Assembly: GCA_001281695.1 (NCBI GenBank)
Contig: LJIE01000001.1
Location: 2,618,586 to 2,682,585, forward strand
Direction of reading: 5' to 3'
Length of the DNA stretch: 64,000 nucleotides
From: a bacterium 336/3
GTDB taxonomy: Bacteria; Bacteroidota; Bacteroidia; Cytophagales; Thermonemataceae
Of the stretch, positions 49,562 through 60,069 are shown in pieces. Both the position numbers and the translations under genes were made by a program. The notes beneath the pieces were generated by a model that made no database searches, had not been told where the DNA came from, and saw only the letters and a program-made list of their open reading frames with translations. Each line of letters opens with the position of its first letter. Position 1 is the first letter of the stretch.

Positions 49562-49942
49562 TCAGACAAATGCTTTTAATTTCTCTATATTCAAAGGCTT
49601 TTCAATATAACCTTTTACAATAGAGTATGTCCGTGATTTTTTGATGTCTGACTCATCTTTAGAAGATGATAACATTACAACAGAAGCAGGCTTTTCTAAT
49701 TTCTGATAGCGATTCAAAAACTCCCATCCATCTATTTCAGGCATATTGATGTCTAAAATAATTAAATCGGGGGTTCTATAATTTGTATTAACTAAATAAT
49801 CTAATGCTTTTGCAGGACTTGTAAAGCACAATACTTCAGCATTAGGATTCATTCTTTGTATTACTTTTTGACAAACTAAATTATTAATAGCATCGTCATC
49901 TATGGCTACATAGAATTGTTCTGGATGCGATTCATCTTGCAT
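49562..49942 (-). CDS. Single-domain response regulator
   Basis: A 126-aa CheY-like receiver and paralogue of the neighbouring protein at 49024. It shows AIDDDA (13-18), phospho-acceptor Asp64 in LIILDINMP, LSSSKDESD near 91-99 and YIEKP near 112-116. The two share the same layout, including the DGW after the acceptor loop, so they arose by tandem duplication. The output partner is unknown. Confidence 0.9.
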   Translation of the reverse strand: MQDESHPEQFYVAIDDDAINNLVCQKVIQRMNPNAEVLCFTSPAKALDYLVNTNYRTPDLIILDINMPEIDGWEFLNRYQKLEKPASVVMLSSSKDESDIKKSRTYSIVKGYIEKPLNIEKLKAFV

Positions 49943-50027
49943 AATTTTGATTTAAGTATAAAACTGTCTTAGGATGTAAATATAATAGTATTTTATAAAA
50001 ACAGATATTTTGAGGCTCAAAAATAAT

Positions 50028-50279
50028 TTATTTATCTTTTTTTTCTTTTTTAGGTACAGGATCATAACCACTTCCACCCCAAGGATGGCATTTTCCTATG
50101 CGTTTTAATCCCAACCAAGCCCCCCTCAATACTCCATGCTCTTTGATAGCTTCTATCATATATTGCGAACAAGTAGGTGTATAACGACAAGTAGCAGGAT
50201 ATAGCGGTGATATTGCCATTTGATAAAAACGAACAAGCCCTATAAGGATAGAAGCAATAATTTTCTTAAGAATATTCAA
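50028..50279 (-). CDS. yidD: Membrane protein insertion efficiency factor YidD
   Basis: An 83-aa protein with the family motifs [20 protein letters not shown] (residues 20-39) and [12 protein letters not shown] near the C-terminus. YidD helps YidC insert proteins into the inner membrane. It is usually in the rpmH-rnpA-yidC cluster. Here it stands apart, 2 bp downstream of the DUF5686 gene on the same strand. Confidence 0.93.
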   Translation of the reverse strand: MNILKKIIASILIGLVRFYQMAISPLYPATCRYTPTCSQYMIEAIKEHGVLRGAWLGLKRIGKCHPWGGSGYDPVPKKEKKDK

Positions 50280-50281
50280 AA

Positions 50282-52786
50282 CTATAATTTAATTTGAGCT
50301 GAAATTTTAATCCCAAAAGGCTTGGCATTAGGTCTATCCAAGTAAGTAAGACGATGAAAAAAGTCCACTCTAAAAAATTTAAGAATATTATCTACCCCAT
50401 AACCTACTTCTACATAAGGCTTCTTATAATCTAAACTTTGTATAGGTTCAATTGTGTTACCTTGTATATCTACATTAGAAAGCATTGCTTTATTTTCATC
50501 CCTCATTCCTCCATAAACAGCGTTTAAGCTTAAAACAAGTCTCCAATCCAAGAATTTATTAGCTTTTTTGAGTAATGGTAATCTATTGAAAAACAAACCT
50601 TCAAAAAAGTGAGCATAATGTAAGGCAACATAATGGTCACTTACAAACTCGAAGCCATTCATTTGGTTGAAAGCCCTCTCTATCATGATAGGCGTATTAT
50701 TGCCTAAGTGTACACGTAAGAGCGGAAAGGGTAGTTTACCAAAAATATAGCCTGCATTGATAGCATAATTTGCATGTCCTATTCCAAATACACGAGCATT
50801 ATATTGTGAAATATCCAAAGAAACTCTTTGATAATTAAATTGCCCTCCTGCAATACCTTTAAAACCAAACATTCCTGTAAAAGTAATACGAGGAGTGCCA
50901 CTTCCACCCAAATTGATTTCGCTGTTATCTAATAGTCTTACTCTGTTTCCTCCTTTACGAAAAGAACTTTGTAATATCATTTCTGAGACTGTGATATTAG
51001 TTTGTAAATCTGAATTTGCATCTACTCGATATGCAAAAGGGTGTACAGGAATCAAAGTTCTGTTTTGAAAATATAAACGCTCTGTCAATGAAGGACTTAC
51101 TTTGCTTTCAACCCATAAAATAGTTTCTTTTTTCATGAAAGGTTTTCTCGTTGACAAAGTAAAAAACCTATTAGAAGCTACAAAAAGTTCTGGAAGTGGG
51201 TCTGTAGTATTGAGTTGAATGGTAGGTTCTATTTCTTCAGTTCGTTTGATACCAACTTGTGTAAAGTTTTTTCGAGAAACTACTTGACTCACTTCTACAT
51301 GGTATTTTAGTTTTTTATCCGTAAAACCGTATCCCAAACGTCCTTTGAGTGTAAAATTTTTGCTTAAAAGATAATTTGTTCTAAAGCCCATGCCTGGTCT
51401 ATGCCCTTCTATATCATTCCATGCATAATAACGAGCATAATGTCCTAAATCCAATCCATTCATTTCGTAATAGCCTGTGCTGAGTACCATTAGAGCCGTT
51501 GTATATCTTTTTACAGACGGAATAGTTTTGAGTGAATCTATAATCTTATAAACATTGATTTGTGAAGTAAGTGTGCTATCATTTTTTCTATATTCTAACC
51601 AGTATTTTTCATCTTTCACCTCATTTTCTGGAGGAAGTGGCAAAGTATTATAAAACTCTTTTTCTTTGAGTTGATTAATAATATAGTTTTGATGCATTGT
51701 TTTGGCACGCACATAGATATTGGGTATTAACTCTGAAAAATCTGATATTTCCACCTGAAAATCTATATTTTTAGGCACCCAAGCTCCTTGTTGGGTACGT
51801 TCCATTTCTTGCTTGATTTTCAAATTTTTAATAAAATTGATATTGGCTTTAGGGTTCATCTCAACCTCTATTTTCTTGATGGCATAATCTTCTTTGGTAA
51901 TCCACATTTTACCTACAAAAGCCAAATCTTGTTCACTACGAGGCACTAAATTAATCACATAACAGAAGTCTTTATCTACCCAAACACTATCCATTAAATC
52001 GTAATCATATTTTAAACGCCAGCCATCTGCAATAGGTGAAGTAAAATATTTATCCAAAATATTCATTTGATTACGATAAAAATTGTATTCGTTAAGTTTA
52101 CCTCCTGTGAGTATTTGTCCAAATCCTTGAGCATCCTCAAGCCCCAAACCTGTTAGATTGGTGGCTTTTACATCTTCTCTTTCTTTTTCGGGTTTACCTT
52201 GGTAATAATATTTTGAGAAACTTTCACTAACAAGGATAGGAACTATTACTTTTCCTTTACTATCTCTGAGAGCTGGCGTTTTTTCAGCTACTTTTGTCAT
52301 ATCTTTCATGACACGCAAATTGCTCAAACCTTTTTCATTGTTATTTACATACCCCTCAATTCTGTTATAAGTATCACATTCGTAGGCTTGTAGGCTTCTT
52401 TTATCATTTTTATCTTTATTTTTTATAACTTTTCGGATAATAGCCCATGCAGGATTTTCTCCAGGGGTAACCGAAATACCTTCTATCTCTCCTTTATCCT
52501 CTTCTAAAGTGATTGTAAAATTTTGTTTTTCGGCTCTTGTAAAAGTTATTTTTTTAGTAACATAACCCACATATTCAATGACTAGTGAGTCTTTTATATA
52601 GTCAAAAGTAAGTCTAAAAACACCTTCTTCATTGGTTACAGTTCCTATTTTTTTATTGGATGCAAGATATACACTTACTCCTATAAGCGACTCTTGTGCA
52701 TTGTCAGCAACTTTGCCTGTTAGCGTAATTTTTTGAGCTAAAAGATTGGATGATATAAATAAAAAAAAGAATAGAATTGCCTTCAT
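50282..52786 (-). CDS. DUF5686 outer-membrane protein with carboxypeptidase-regulatory domain
   Basis: An 834-aa outer-membrane protein. It has a signal peptide (1-17), then a CarboxypepD_reg-like beta-sandwich ([20 protein letters not shown] up to about 105), then a long DUF5686 region that resembles a beta-barrel with many aromatic strands and ends in a C-terminal strand IKISAQIKL. Proteins of this pair of domains are abundant in Bacteroidota, look like TonB-plug-less barrels, and have unknown function. The gene lies 56 bp downstream of the propeller kinase on the same strand. Confidence 0.85.
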   Translation of the reverse strand: MKAILFFFLFISSNLLAQKITLTGKVADNAQESLIGVSVYLASNKKIGTVTNEEGVFRLTFDYIKDSLVIEYVGYVTKKITFTRAEKQNFTITLEEDKGEIEGISVTPGENPAWAIIRKVIKNKDKNDKRSLQAYECDTYNRIEGYVNNNEKGLSNLRVMKDMTKVAEKTPALRDSKGKVIVPILVSESFSKYYYQGKPEKEREDVKATNLTGLGLEDAQGFGQILTGGKLNEYNFYRNQMNILDKYFTSPIADGWRLKYDYDLMDSVWVDKDFCYVINLVPRSEQDLAFVGKMWITKEDYAIKKIEVEMNPKANINFIKNLKIKQEMERTQQGAWVPKNIDFQVEISDFSELIPNIYVRAKTMHQNYIINQLKEKEFYNTLPLPPENEVKDEKYWLEYRKNDSTLTSQINVYKIIDSLKTIPSVKRYTTALMVLSTGYYEMNGLDLGHYARYYAWNDIEGHRPGMGFRTNYLLSKNFTLKGRLGYGFTDKKLKYHVEVSQVVSRKNFTQVGIKRTEEIEPTIQLNTTDPLPELFVASNRFFTLSTRKPFMKKETILWVESKVSPSLTERLYFQNRTLIPVHPFAYRVDANSDLQTNITVSEMILQSSFRKGGNRVRLLDNSEINLGGSGTPRITFTGMFGFKGIAGGQFNYQRVSLDISQYNARVFGIGHANYAINAGYIFGKLPFPLLRVHLGNNTPIMIERAFNQMNGFEFVSDHYVALHYAHFFEGLFFNRLPLLKKANKFLDWRLVLSLNAVYGGMRDENKAMLSNVDIQGNTIEPIQSLDYKKPYVEVGYGVDNILKFFRVDFFHRLTYLDRPNAKPFGIKISAQIKL

Positions 52787-52841
52787 AAAAGTATTATTGC
52801 ATCAGATTATGATGCCTTTAAAATTAAAATGCTCTTTAAAT

Positions 52842-55800
52842 TTACCGAATTGGTAAATTTAAAACAAATGTTGCTCCTTTATTGGTTCCTTCACTTGTTA
52901 CTTCGATGCTACCATCTAATTTATCCATAGCTATTTGTGTTATATAAAGTCCCAAACCAGTTCCTTTAGAGCGTTCTGTTCCTCTATAAAACATATCAAA
53001 TATTTTGGGAATAATTTCTCCATTAATTCCTAAACCTTGATCTGTAATTTTTATTTTTACTTTCTTTTCACTTTCCAATGTTGCCTCCACCACAATTTTG
53101 TTATGCATATCTTTGCTATATATCATTGCATTTTCTACTATATTCACTATACAGTGTAAAAGTAAATACTGATCTGTTTTAATATGAGAAAGTTTTGAAT
53201 CAACCTTTGCCTCAATGTCTGCGTGAATAGCAGGATACATCGCTTTTACTTGTTGGATTGCCTGATGTATCAGGTCTAAAAGACTAAACGATACTATTCT
53301 AACATTTGCAGCTTTTACTTCATAAACTCTAACCAATTTAACAAGTACATTTTGTGTATTTATGGCCTCTTCTTTAAATATATTTATATAACTAAGAGCT
53401 TTTTCATTATCTTTTAAATCCATCTCAGCTAATACACAAAGCCCTATTAATCTGCTTACTGGACCTCTAATATCATGGGCTGCTCTATAGGTAAAGTTAT
53501 CCAGTTCTCTATTGATTCTAAGTAATTCTTCGTAGGCTCTTTCAAGTGATGTGGTTCGTTCTCGAACTCTATTTTCTAATAAATAATTTGTATTTTTGAG
53601 TTCTTCATTTTGTTTGGAAATAATAATATTTTTAGCTTCAATATCTTCTTTTTGATGTCTAATTTCAGCAGAACGTTCTTCAATCAGTGCCTCTAGCCTT
53701 TTATTTTGCCATTTGAGTCTGCGAGCATATATTTGTGCTACAAGAAATATCAAAATCACCAATAAGCAGAAATACATTAGATAAGCCCAAATAGTTCTAT
53801 ACCAAGGGGGTTGTATTTCAACAACATAAGTTGATTCATTGCCTATATTTCCATAAATATTACGAGCTTTTATTCTAAAAGTATAACGCCCTTCAGGCAG
53901 ATTGGTGTAACTTTTGGAGCTACTCATATTCCAATCAGACCATTCTTTATCAAAGCCTTCTAAAATAAATTGATAGTGCATAGAAGCATTGTTGGAGTAG
54001 TCTGTACTAGCCCACACAAAATTGATATTGGTATTGGAGTAAGGCAACGTAAATATTTTGGGTGTACCCGAACCATTATATAGAATAGAGTCTTTCCATA
54101 TTACTTGTCTGATATATGTTCTCCAATTGGCAAAATTGTTTTGTGGTAAACTATGGTGGTGTTCATAAACTCCTTCTGAAGTTGCAAAAAAAGTGATAGA
54201 ATCTACACCTATAATGTCACGAATTGTAAGTTTATCTGTTTTTCCAAAAAAATAATACTCTGAGGGTTTTCCATTTTGGATACTAAAAACCCTTGTTTTT
54301 TTCTTGAATTCTTTATTTTCTTCATTAATAACTACCCATTCCTCATTTTTGATTGCATTTTTTCGTGTCAAAGTGACTTCTGTATTTATTTTTGATGAAA
54401 AATATTGTTGGCTTAATTGAGGATTATATTCAAAAATATTGTTGGTATAATTAAATGTAAAAATTCCCTTACTACTAGATATAAACCAAGTATGATCATT
54501 CTTAAAAATCCTATTTTTCACATCTTCAGGCAATCCATCTTTCTTACCATAAAGTTTTAGTGTCGCAGAATCTGGTTTATGAAAATATAAAGAAAAAACA
54601 CCTCTGCTATAATTATCAATCCATATATTGTTTTTATCATCTTTTACCATGTAAAAAAGATTTTCCCTTGCTATCCCCTTTATTTTTTTTGTAATTTGCC
54701 ATTTTCCATCTTTTTTCTCTGCTAATAGAAGCCCTAATGCTGTGTTGATAAATAAGTTTTCAGGATAGTTTGGAATAGGCATTACAAACCAACTTCTAGG
54801 TGTGGAGATTTCATCTTTAATATTTACAGGTATCAATGTTGCAACAGTATCTTTGAGGAAAAATATTCCATTATTAGCTGTAATTAGAACTCCATCATCT
54901 ACTGGTTGAAATTTCCAAGTTTGTGTATTAATATTAGTAATAGGTTTAAATTTATTATCTTCAGCGTTTTTAGGTAATAATGGCTTATAGAAAGTTCCAA
55001 CAGAAGTGGCTGCTAGTAAATAATTTTTGTAGGGTAAAATCTGATATACATGCCCATATAAACCTGCATTTTCGTTGTAATAAGTAAAGTGTGTGTTAAT
55101 TTCAATAAGAGATATACCATTATTGAAAGCAACCCATAGATTCCCAGTATTATCTAAATAGAGAGCCCACATAAAATTATCTTGTAGACCCTTGCTCATA
55201 TTTAAAGTATATTGTATATTACCCTGATAATCACAAAGAATAAGCCCGTTTCGACGAGTACCAATGGCAATCAATTCTGAATTAATTACTTTTATTTGAA
55301 GTGTTTGTTTTTTAACAAAAGCATTGACAGGTGCATTCTGCATAGCCTTTGGCTCATTGATACCATCCCAAGTCATCATGCCTGTATTTTCCGCAAACAA
55401 AATCATTTCTCCTTTTTTAGAAGAAGGAATTATTCCATATATTACTTCTGTTTTAAATTTTTCACCAATTTTTATAGGTTTAATTTCATCATTTTGTAGT
55501 TCAAACAATCCTTTATTCTCGAAGTAAATAAAGAAACGATTATTGACCCAATAGCCCCAATTTGTCCCTCCTTCCAACTCCCAAATTTTCATTTTTTGTT
55601 TTTCTTTCTCCCAACGATACAAGGCTCTTGCTGTTCTAAAATAAATTCCATTTTTTGTAGGTGTAATGCTCCAAACATCTCCAAAACTACGATATTTCTC
55701 ATCTACATATTTTAAAAGAGAAGTATATTCTAAACTACCTGATGTATTTGTTGTCAAGAAACCAAATTCTTTTTGACCACCCACATAAATAACACCTGTT

Positions 55801-56111
55801 TCATCATCTGTTGCCAACGAATGTACTTCTGAGCGATTAGGCAAAGGTAGTACTCTCCATGTTGCTCCATCATATTCTAAAATACCTTCACTATTGCCAA
55901 AATACATGATGCCTCTCTTATCTTGTAAAACACAAAAGTTTTGTCCACCAGCATGATAATTTTTAGGAGAAAAATTTTGAATAAATGGCAAGCCGACTTT
56001 AGGCGAACTAAGCAAAAACACATCTTTCTTGACTTTATCTTGGGCATAAGAAAAGACAAAGCAGAGCCAATAAGCAATTAAAAGATAATATACTTTATTC
56101 AATTTTTGCAT
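52842..56111 (-). CDS. Propeller/Y_Y_Y sensor histidine kinase
   Basis: A 1089-aa inner-membrane sensor. Order: signal peptide (1-23), periplasmic two-component-regulator propeller repeats (for example NRSEVHSLATDDETGVIYVG, LYLDNTGNLWVAFNNGISLI), Y_Y_Y domain near 700-770 (YTNLPEGRYTFRIKARNIYG), a transmembrane segment near 782-803, a coiled coil, then a HisKA domain with FTYRAAHDIRGP (phospho-acceptor His879), and the ATPase domain with NIVENAMIYS (990-999), ITDQGLGI and GTGLGL (1050-1055). No receiver domain is fused, so it needs a separate partner. It overlaps the EVE gene by 17 bp at its 5' end. Confidence 0.9.
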   Translation of the reverse strand: MQKLNKVYYLLIAYWLCFVFSYAQDKVKKDVFLLSSPKVGLPFIQNFSPKNYHAGGQNFCVLQDKRGIMYFGNSEGILEYDGATWRVLPLPNRSEVHSLATDDETGVIYVGGQKEFGFLTTNTSGSLEYTSLLKYVDEKYRSFGDVWSITPTKNGIYFRTARALYRWEKEKQKMKIWELEGGTNWGYWVNNRFFIYFENKGLFELQNDEIKPIKIGEKFKTEVIYGIIPSSKKGEMILFAENTGMMTWDGINEPKAMQNAPVNAFVKKQTLQIKVINSELIAIGTRRNGLILCDYQGNIQYTLNMSKGLQDNFMWALYLDNTGNLWVAFNNGISLIEINTHFTYYNENAGLYGHVYQILPYKNYLLAATSVGTFYKPLLPKNAEDNKFKPITNINTQTWKFQPVDDGVLITANNGIFFLKDTVATLIPVNIKDEISTPRSWFVMPIPNYPENLFINTALGLLLAEKKDGKWQITKKIKGIARENLFYMVKDDKNNIWIDNYSRGVFSLYFHKPDSATLKLYGKKDGLPEDVKNRIFKNDHTWFISSSKGIFTFNYTNNIFEYNPQLSQQYFSSKINTEVTLTRKNAIKNEEWVVINEENKEFKKKTRVFSIQNGKPSEYYFFGKTDKLTIRDIIGVDSITFFATSEGVYEHHHSLPQNNFANWRTYIRQVIWKDSILYNGSGTPKIFTLPYSNTNINFVWASTDYSNNASMHYQFILEGFDKEWSDWNMSSSKSYTNLPEGRYTFRIKARNIYGNIGNESTYVVEIQPPWYRTIWAYLMYFCLLVILIFLVAQIYARRLKWQNKRLEALIEERSAEIRHQKEDIEAKNIIISKQNEELKNTNYLLENRVRERTTSLERAYEELLRINRELDNFTYRAAHDIRGPVSRLIGLCVLAEMDLKDNEKALSYINIFKEEAINTQNVLVKLVRVYEVKAANVRIVSFSLLDLIHQAIQQVKAMYPAIHADIEAKVDSKLSHIKTDQYLLLHCIVNIVENAMIYSKDMHNKIVVEATLESEKKVKIKITDQGLGINGEIIPKIFDMFYRGTERSKGTGLGLYITQIAMDKLDGSIEVTSEGTNKGATFVLNLPIR

Positions 56112-56505
56112 TTACAAGCGTACAAATAATTTCAAATTCCTCTTGAGTTACTGGGCATACAGATAGCCTACTTTGGCGTACAAGTGCCATATTCTTAAGA
56201 ATAGGGTGTTGTTTAAGTGTCTCAAGACTGATTGTTTTTTCCAATTTTTGGTAAGGAACAACATCCACAAGTACCCATGTTTCATCTGTAGGGTCTGGAT
56301 AAGCCTCTTTACTAATTTGAGCAATTCCTACAATTTCTTTCCCTTCATTGCTATGATAAAACAAAGCATAATCCCCTTTTTTCATAGCTCTCAGGTTATT
56401 ACGAGCCTGAAAATTCCGAACACCATCCCAAAAAGTTGTTGTATCTTTTTCCAAATCTTCCCAACTGTATTTGAATGGTTCGGATTTGATTAACCAGCAA
56501 TTCAT
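56095..56505 (-). CDS. EVE domain protein
   Basis: A 136-aa soluble protein consisting of one EVE domain. It begins NCWLIKSEPFKYSWEDLEKD and contains FWDGVRNFQARNNLRAMKKG and FYHSNEGKEIVGIA, all standard for the family. EVE domains share the PUA/YTH-like fold and are thought to bind modified nucleotides; some accompany restriction systems, though none is visible here. The gene overlaps the start of the following kinase gene by 17 bp. Confidence 0.92.
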   Translation of the reverse strand: MNCWLIKSEPFKYSWEDLEKDTTTFWDGVRNFQARNNLRAMKKGDYALFYHSNEGKEIVGIAQISKEAYPDPTDETWVLVDVVPYQKLEKTISLETLKQHPILKNMALVRQSRLSVCPVTQEEFEIICTLVNAKIE

Positions 56506-56582
56506 AGTTTACCAACGCAATTTTATATTATTAAGTCAAAATTTCTTATATGGCAATTTAATAAAATCTTATGAATATAAAC

Positions 56583-56620
56583 AAAAATTCCCACAAACTT
56601 CATAGCAAGTGGGAATTTTT
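56583..56620 (-). terminator. Terminator of the 56638 gene
   Basis: AAAAATTCCCAC (56583-56594) pairs with GTGGGAATTTTT (56609-56620). On the minus strand a T-run follows. It is 18 bp after the stop. Confidence 0.8.
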
Positions 56621-56637
56621 GGAAATAATATATGAAA

Positions 56638-56949
56638 TTAAGCTCTACGCCAAATACTTTGATGAGTAACCTTTCCGTATTCTTTTAGAATTTCTTCTAT
56701 TTGTTCTTCTGTTACTCCCAAATTGCCAAATATACTTTTCAATTTGGTAGTATTGGTCTCAAAAAGATCATGCCATTTTACAGAAAAAGGATCTTTTGGT
56801 GCTTCCATTTGAGTAGAAGGAAGATTCATTTCTTGCATAAGAGCTATTTTAAGCAATTGTACTTTAGTTTTATGCCCTAATTTATCTTCTGGAACGTGCT
56901 TCTGAAAACTCCAAAGCAGGTTGTCGATATCGTTGATACTGAGATTCAT
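56638..56949 (-). CDS. Small helical protein
   Basis: A soluble 103-aa protein, largely helical: INDIDNLLWSFQKHVPEDKL at the start and GNLGVTEEQIEEILKEYGKV near the end, closing HQSIWRRA. I recognise no family. It stands alone between the EVE gene and the cold-shock gene, with its own terminator. Confidence 0.6.
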   Translation of the reverse strand: MNLSINDIDNLLWSFQKHVPEDKLGHKTKVQLLKIALMQEMNLPSTQMEAPKDPFSVKWHDLFETNTTKLKSIFGNLGVTEEQIEEILKEYGKVTHQSIWRRA

Positions 56950-57165
56950 AGATAATTAAAAGTTTTAGTGTTATACTTTTATGAGACTCAGTGTTCTTTT
57001 TGTTTTACTATTTGTGTATATGTACGTACTATACTGAAAAGAGTTTTACATGTGTAAGTTTTTCAAGTAAATAAACTTACTAACTATCATTGATTGAGTT
57101 AAAACAATATTTTTAATTTAACAAGTATATTTTTTGCATGTAATAAAAATGTAAAAACATAAAAA

Positions 57166-57193
57166 AAATAGAGCTATTTATGTAGCTCTATTT
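57166..57193 (-). terminator. Terminator of the cold-shock gene
   Basis: AAATAGAGCTA (57166-57176) pairs with TAGCTCTATTT (57183-57193). On the minus strand it is followed by a run of eight T. It lies 48 bp after the stop. Confidence 0.85.
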
Positions 57194-57240
57194 TCGGAAA
57201 GTTGATGTATATTATAAAAATGAAGTTCTAGACTATATTC

Positions 57241-57435
57241 TTATTTAACCAACTTAACATTGACAGCGATTAAGCCCTTTTTACCTTGTTCGATTTCAAA
57301 GCTTACTTCGTCATCTTGTTGGATTTCATCAACTAGACCTGATACGTGAACGAACACATCTTGCTGAGAACCCTCAGTTTTAATGAAACCGAAACCTTTA
57401 GTTTCATTAAAGAATTTTACTTTTCCTTTTTGCAT
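57241..57435 (-). CDS. Cold-shock domain protein
   Basis: A 64-aa single-stranded nucleic-acid-binding protein. The RNP motifs are complete: GKVKFFNETKGFGFIKTEG (RNP1 KGFGFI) and DVFVHVSGL (RNP2). The C-terminus GKKGLIAVNVKLV completes the beta-barrel. The ATG at 57435 is used because the longer reading lies in the promoter leader. It is expected to act as an RNA chaperone in growth or cold adaptation. Its promoter is clear. Confidence 0.95.
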   Translation of the reverse strand: MQKGKVKFFNETKGFGFIKTEGSQQDVFVHVSGLVDEIQQDDEVSFEIEQGKKGLIAVNVKLVK

Positions 57436-57465
57436 TGTAATTTTAAAATAAATAAATAACTCCCA

Positions 57466-57495
57466 CAAAGGTAGAGTATATTTTCATAAATCAAA
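57466..57495 (-). promoter_or_regulatory. Cold-shock gene promoter TTTG-N18-TACCTTTG
   Basis: On the minus strand TTTG (57495 to 57492) and TACCTTTG (57473 to 57466) are spaced by 18 bp. Transcription would start near 57459, giving a leader of about 24 bases. Confidence 0.75.
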
Positions 57496-57499
57496 AGAA

Positions 57500-58792
57500 T
57501 TATAGATTTTTAATTTCTGCTACCACAAATGTGCTTCCTCCTATCAATATTAAATCATTTTCATCTGACTGTCCTAAAGCATGCTCCAATGCTTTATTTA
57601 CGTCTTCTATGATGGTATATTTGATTTTTAATTTTTCGGCTTTTGCCTCCAATACTGACAAATCCATAGCTCTTGGCAAATTGGGTTTACAGAAATAAAA
57701 ATATGCCTCTGGAGGGTATAATGATAAAATTTTATCTACATCTTTATCTTTCATAAAGCCAAGAACAAAGTGTAATTGTTGATGAGGTGTTTGTAATATT
57801 TGCTCTACTACTTCCTCTATTCCATTCGTGTTATGAGCCGTATCAGCAATGACCAAAGGGTGCTGTTGTAATATTTGCCAACGCCCTTTCAGATTGGTGT
57901 TTTTTATGACATTTTTAAGTCCGTTCTGTAAATTTTCTTCTGAAATCAAGATTCGTTTCTCATTCAATACATCTACTGTTTTCAATATGCCCAATACGTT
58001 TTTGAGTTGATAATTGCCCAGTAAACCAGATTTAATCATTTTATTTTCTTGATTTTCTATGTTTTGTATCGTAATATTTAAAATATTTTGTTCTATACTA
58101 TGATTTAAAGTTCTATAGAAGTCCTCTGCAAAGTAAATAGGAGCGTTTTCTTGGCTTGCTTTATCTAAAAATACTTGTTTAGTTTCTGAATGATGTTCAC
58201 TAATTACAACAGGCGTTTCATTTTTGATAATTCCTGCTTTTTCTTGGGCTATTTTGGGCAAAGTATCTCCCAAAAAAGACTGATGATCGAAACCTATGTT
58301 TGTAATTAAAGAAACAATAGGCTTAATAATATTCGTTGCATCAAGCCTTCCACCCAAACCTGTTTCAATAACTCCTATATCTACTTGTTTTTCAGAAAAA
58401 TACCAAAAAGCCATAGCAATACCCACTTCAAAAAATGAGGCTTCAGAATCTTCAATTAGCTTTTGGTTATGTGTTACAAAATGAGCAAATGCTTTTTCTT
58501 CTATTTCTATGCCATTCACTCTTATTCTTTCTGTAAACGATTTGAGATGTGGAGAAGTGGTTAGTCCTGTTTTGTAGCCACTTTCTTGCAAGATAGATGC
58601 TAAAAAATGAGAACTGCTCCCCTTTCCGTTTGTTCCTGCAATATGAATGCTTTTAAATTGATTTTGTGGGTTGCCCAATGCTTCACAAAGCCATGTAATC
58701 CGTTCTAAACCAGCTTTAAAAGCTGCTCCTCCCACATTCTGAAACATGGGTAGGCGTTGCATAAGGTAGTTTGTTGCCTCTTGATAATTCAT
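57500..58792 (-). CDS. folC: Folylpolyglutamate synthase / dihydrofolate synthase
   Basis: Adds glutamate to dihydropteroate or folates using ATP. At 430 aa it has the right length. The P-loop IAGTNGKGSSSHFLAS (51-66), the TTSPHLKSFTERIRVNG segment (78-94), and ETGLGGRLDATNI with the Mg-binding site (about 142-154) are all present. It is monocistronic and divergent from the amidase gene. As usual in bacteria, one enzyme is expected to serve both steps. Confidence 0.95.
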   Translation of the reverse strand: MNYQEATNYLMQRLPMFQNVGGAAFKAGLERITWLCEALGNPQNQFKSIHIAGTNGKGSSSHFLASILQESGYKTGLTTSPHLKSFTERIRVNGIEIEEKAFAHFVTHNQKLIEDSEASFFEVGIAMAFWYFSEKQVDIGVIETGLGGRLDATNIIKPIVSLITNIGFDHQSFLGDTLPKIAQEKAGIIKNETPVVISEHHSETKQVFLDKASQENAPIYFAEDFYRTLNHSIEQNILNITIQNIENQENKMIKSGLLGNYQLKNVLGILKTVDVLNEKRILISEENLQNGLKNVIKNTNLKGRWQILQQHPLVIADTAHNTNGIEEVVEQILQTPHQQLHFVLGFMKDKDVDKILSLYPPEAYFYFCKPNLPRAMDLSVLEAKAEKLKIKYTIIEDVNKALEHALGQSDENDLILIGGSTFVVAEIKNL

Positions 58793-58860
58793 AGATTTTT
58801 AGAAATAATCCACTGCAAAACTATAAAAAAATGCTATTTTTGCTAAAATAACTATACTTT

Positions 58861-60063
58861 ATGCGTTTTCTTTTCATTTTTTGTTTTTCTTTATTTTTTA
58901 ACTCTATTGGCTTGGCTCAAGATATTCAATCCAAAATAGCTCTCTACAATCAGAAAATAAAAAAGTATTTACTTTTGAGTTCTAAAGATTCTAACTTAGT
59001 CAAGGTGAATGAAACTGGCTTAGTTTTTAAAAAGAAAATATTAGTAAACTGGGATAGCTTACAAAAAATTGAAAATCTATATTCAATAAAAATAAAACAA
59101 CAAAAAGCTCGTCTTTTGTTACAACAATTTTCAATTGTTCCCAATAAACCTCTTTTGGGTTGGAAAATTGCCTTAGACCCTGGACATTTTGCAGGAGATT
59201 TGCAAACAGCCAGAATAGAAGGTAAATATCTACAAATGACGCTTTCTGATAGTACTCAAATTGAGTTTTGGGAATCACATTTGGCTTGGGCAACAGCCAA
59301 ACTTCTGCAAGAAAAGCTTGCAAATGCAGGTGCAACCGTAATGCTTACCCGTTCAAAGCCAGAATATACAGCCTTTGAGTCCACTTTTAAATCTGAATAT
59401 CAAGAATATACTCATAGACATATGTACGCTGAGCAAAAAATGCGAAAATCTATGAAGAGTCAAAAAACAAGAATGCCACTTCCTCAAAACACTTTTTTTC
59501 AGGTTTCGTTCAAAAGAAATGAATTGAGAAAACGAGTAGAAAAAATCAATGCTTTTCAGCCTGATTTAACCCTCATTATGCATTACAATGTAGATGAGAA
59601 AAATACAAATTGGAATAAACCTATTTCAAAAAACTTTTCAATGGCTTTTGTGGGTGGAGCTTTTGAATTGGAAGACCTTAAAGAAGAAAGCTTAGATGAT
59701 TTTGTCCGTTTGATGTGTACACAAGATACAGAAAAATCCATTTCAGTGGCTCAAAAAGTGCTTCAATTTCATCAGCAAGATGCCAAAGTGCCTATTGTGT
59801 CTCTTGCTAATGACCAAGATTATCTACAAGATAAATGCCTTTATACAGGCGTACAAGGCGTATATACCCGTAATTTATTACTTGCAAGAGCCATTGAAGG
59901 AATTGTGTGTTATGGGGAAAGTCTTTTACAAGATAGTGAACAGGAAATCAGACGTTTGAATGAAAAAACATTAAAAGTTGGTGATATTTATACTTCTCCA
60001 AGAGTATTAGAAATTGCAGAAGCTTACTTTAAAGGAATTTTAGCTTATGCTCAAAACCCATAA
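58861..60063 (+). CDS. N-acetylmuramoyl-L-alanine amidase-like protein
   Basis: A 400-aa exported protein: signal peptide 1-19 (FNSIGLA), a helical N-terminal part, then an Amidase_3-type zinc domain. The first zinc ligand lies in ALDPGHFAGD (His109), the glutamate in EFWESHLAWATAKLL (near 137) and a later histidine in LTLIMHYNVDE (near 241). The long insertion between the ligands is unusual for AmiC-type enzymes. Expected to cleave peptide stems from glycan in the periplasm. It is followed 6 bp downstream by the PhoD-like gene, so the two form an operon. Confidence 0.82.
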   Translation: MRFLFIFCFSLFFNSIGLAQDIQSKIALYNQKIKKYLLLSSKDSNLVKVNETGLVFKKKILVNWDSLQKIENLYSIKIKQQKARLLLQQFSIVPNKPLLGWKIALDPGHFAGDLQTARIEGKYLQMTLSDSTQIEFWESHLAWATAKLLQEKLANAGATVMLTRSKPEYTAFESTFKSEYQEYTHRHMYAEQKMRKSMKSQKTRMPLPQNTFFQVSFKRNELRKRVEKINAFQPDLTLIMHYNVDEKNTNWNKPISKNFSMAFVGGAFELEDLKEESLDDFVRLMCTQDTEKSISVAQKVLQFHQQDAKVPIVSLANDQDYLQDKCLYTGVQGVYTRNLLLARAIEGIVCYGESLLQDSEQEIRRLNEKTLKVGDIYTSPRVLEIAEAYFKGILAYAQNP

Positions 60064-60069
60064 AAAAAT

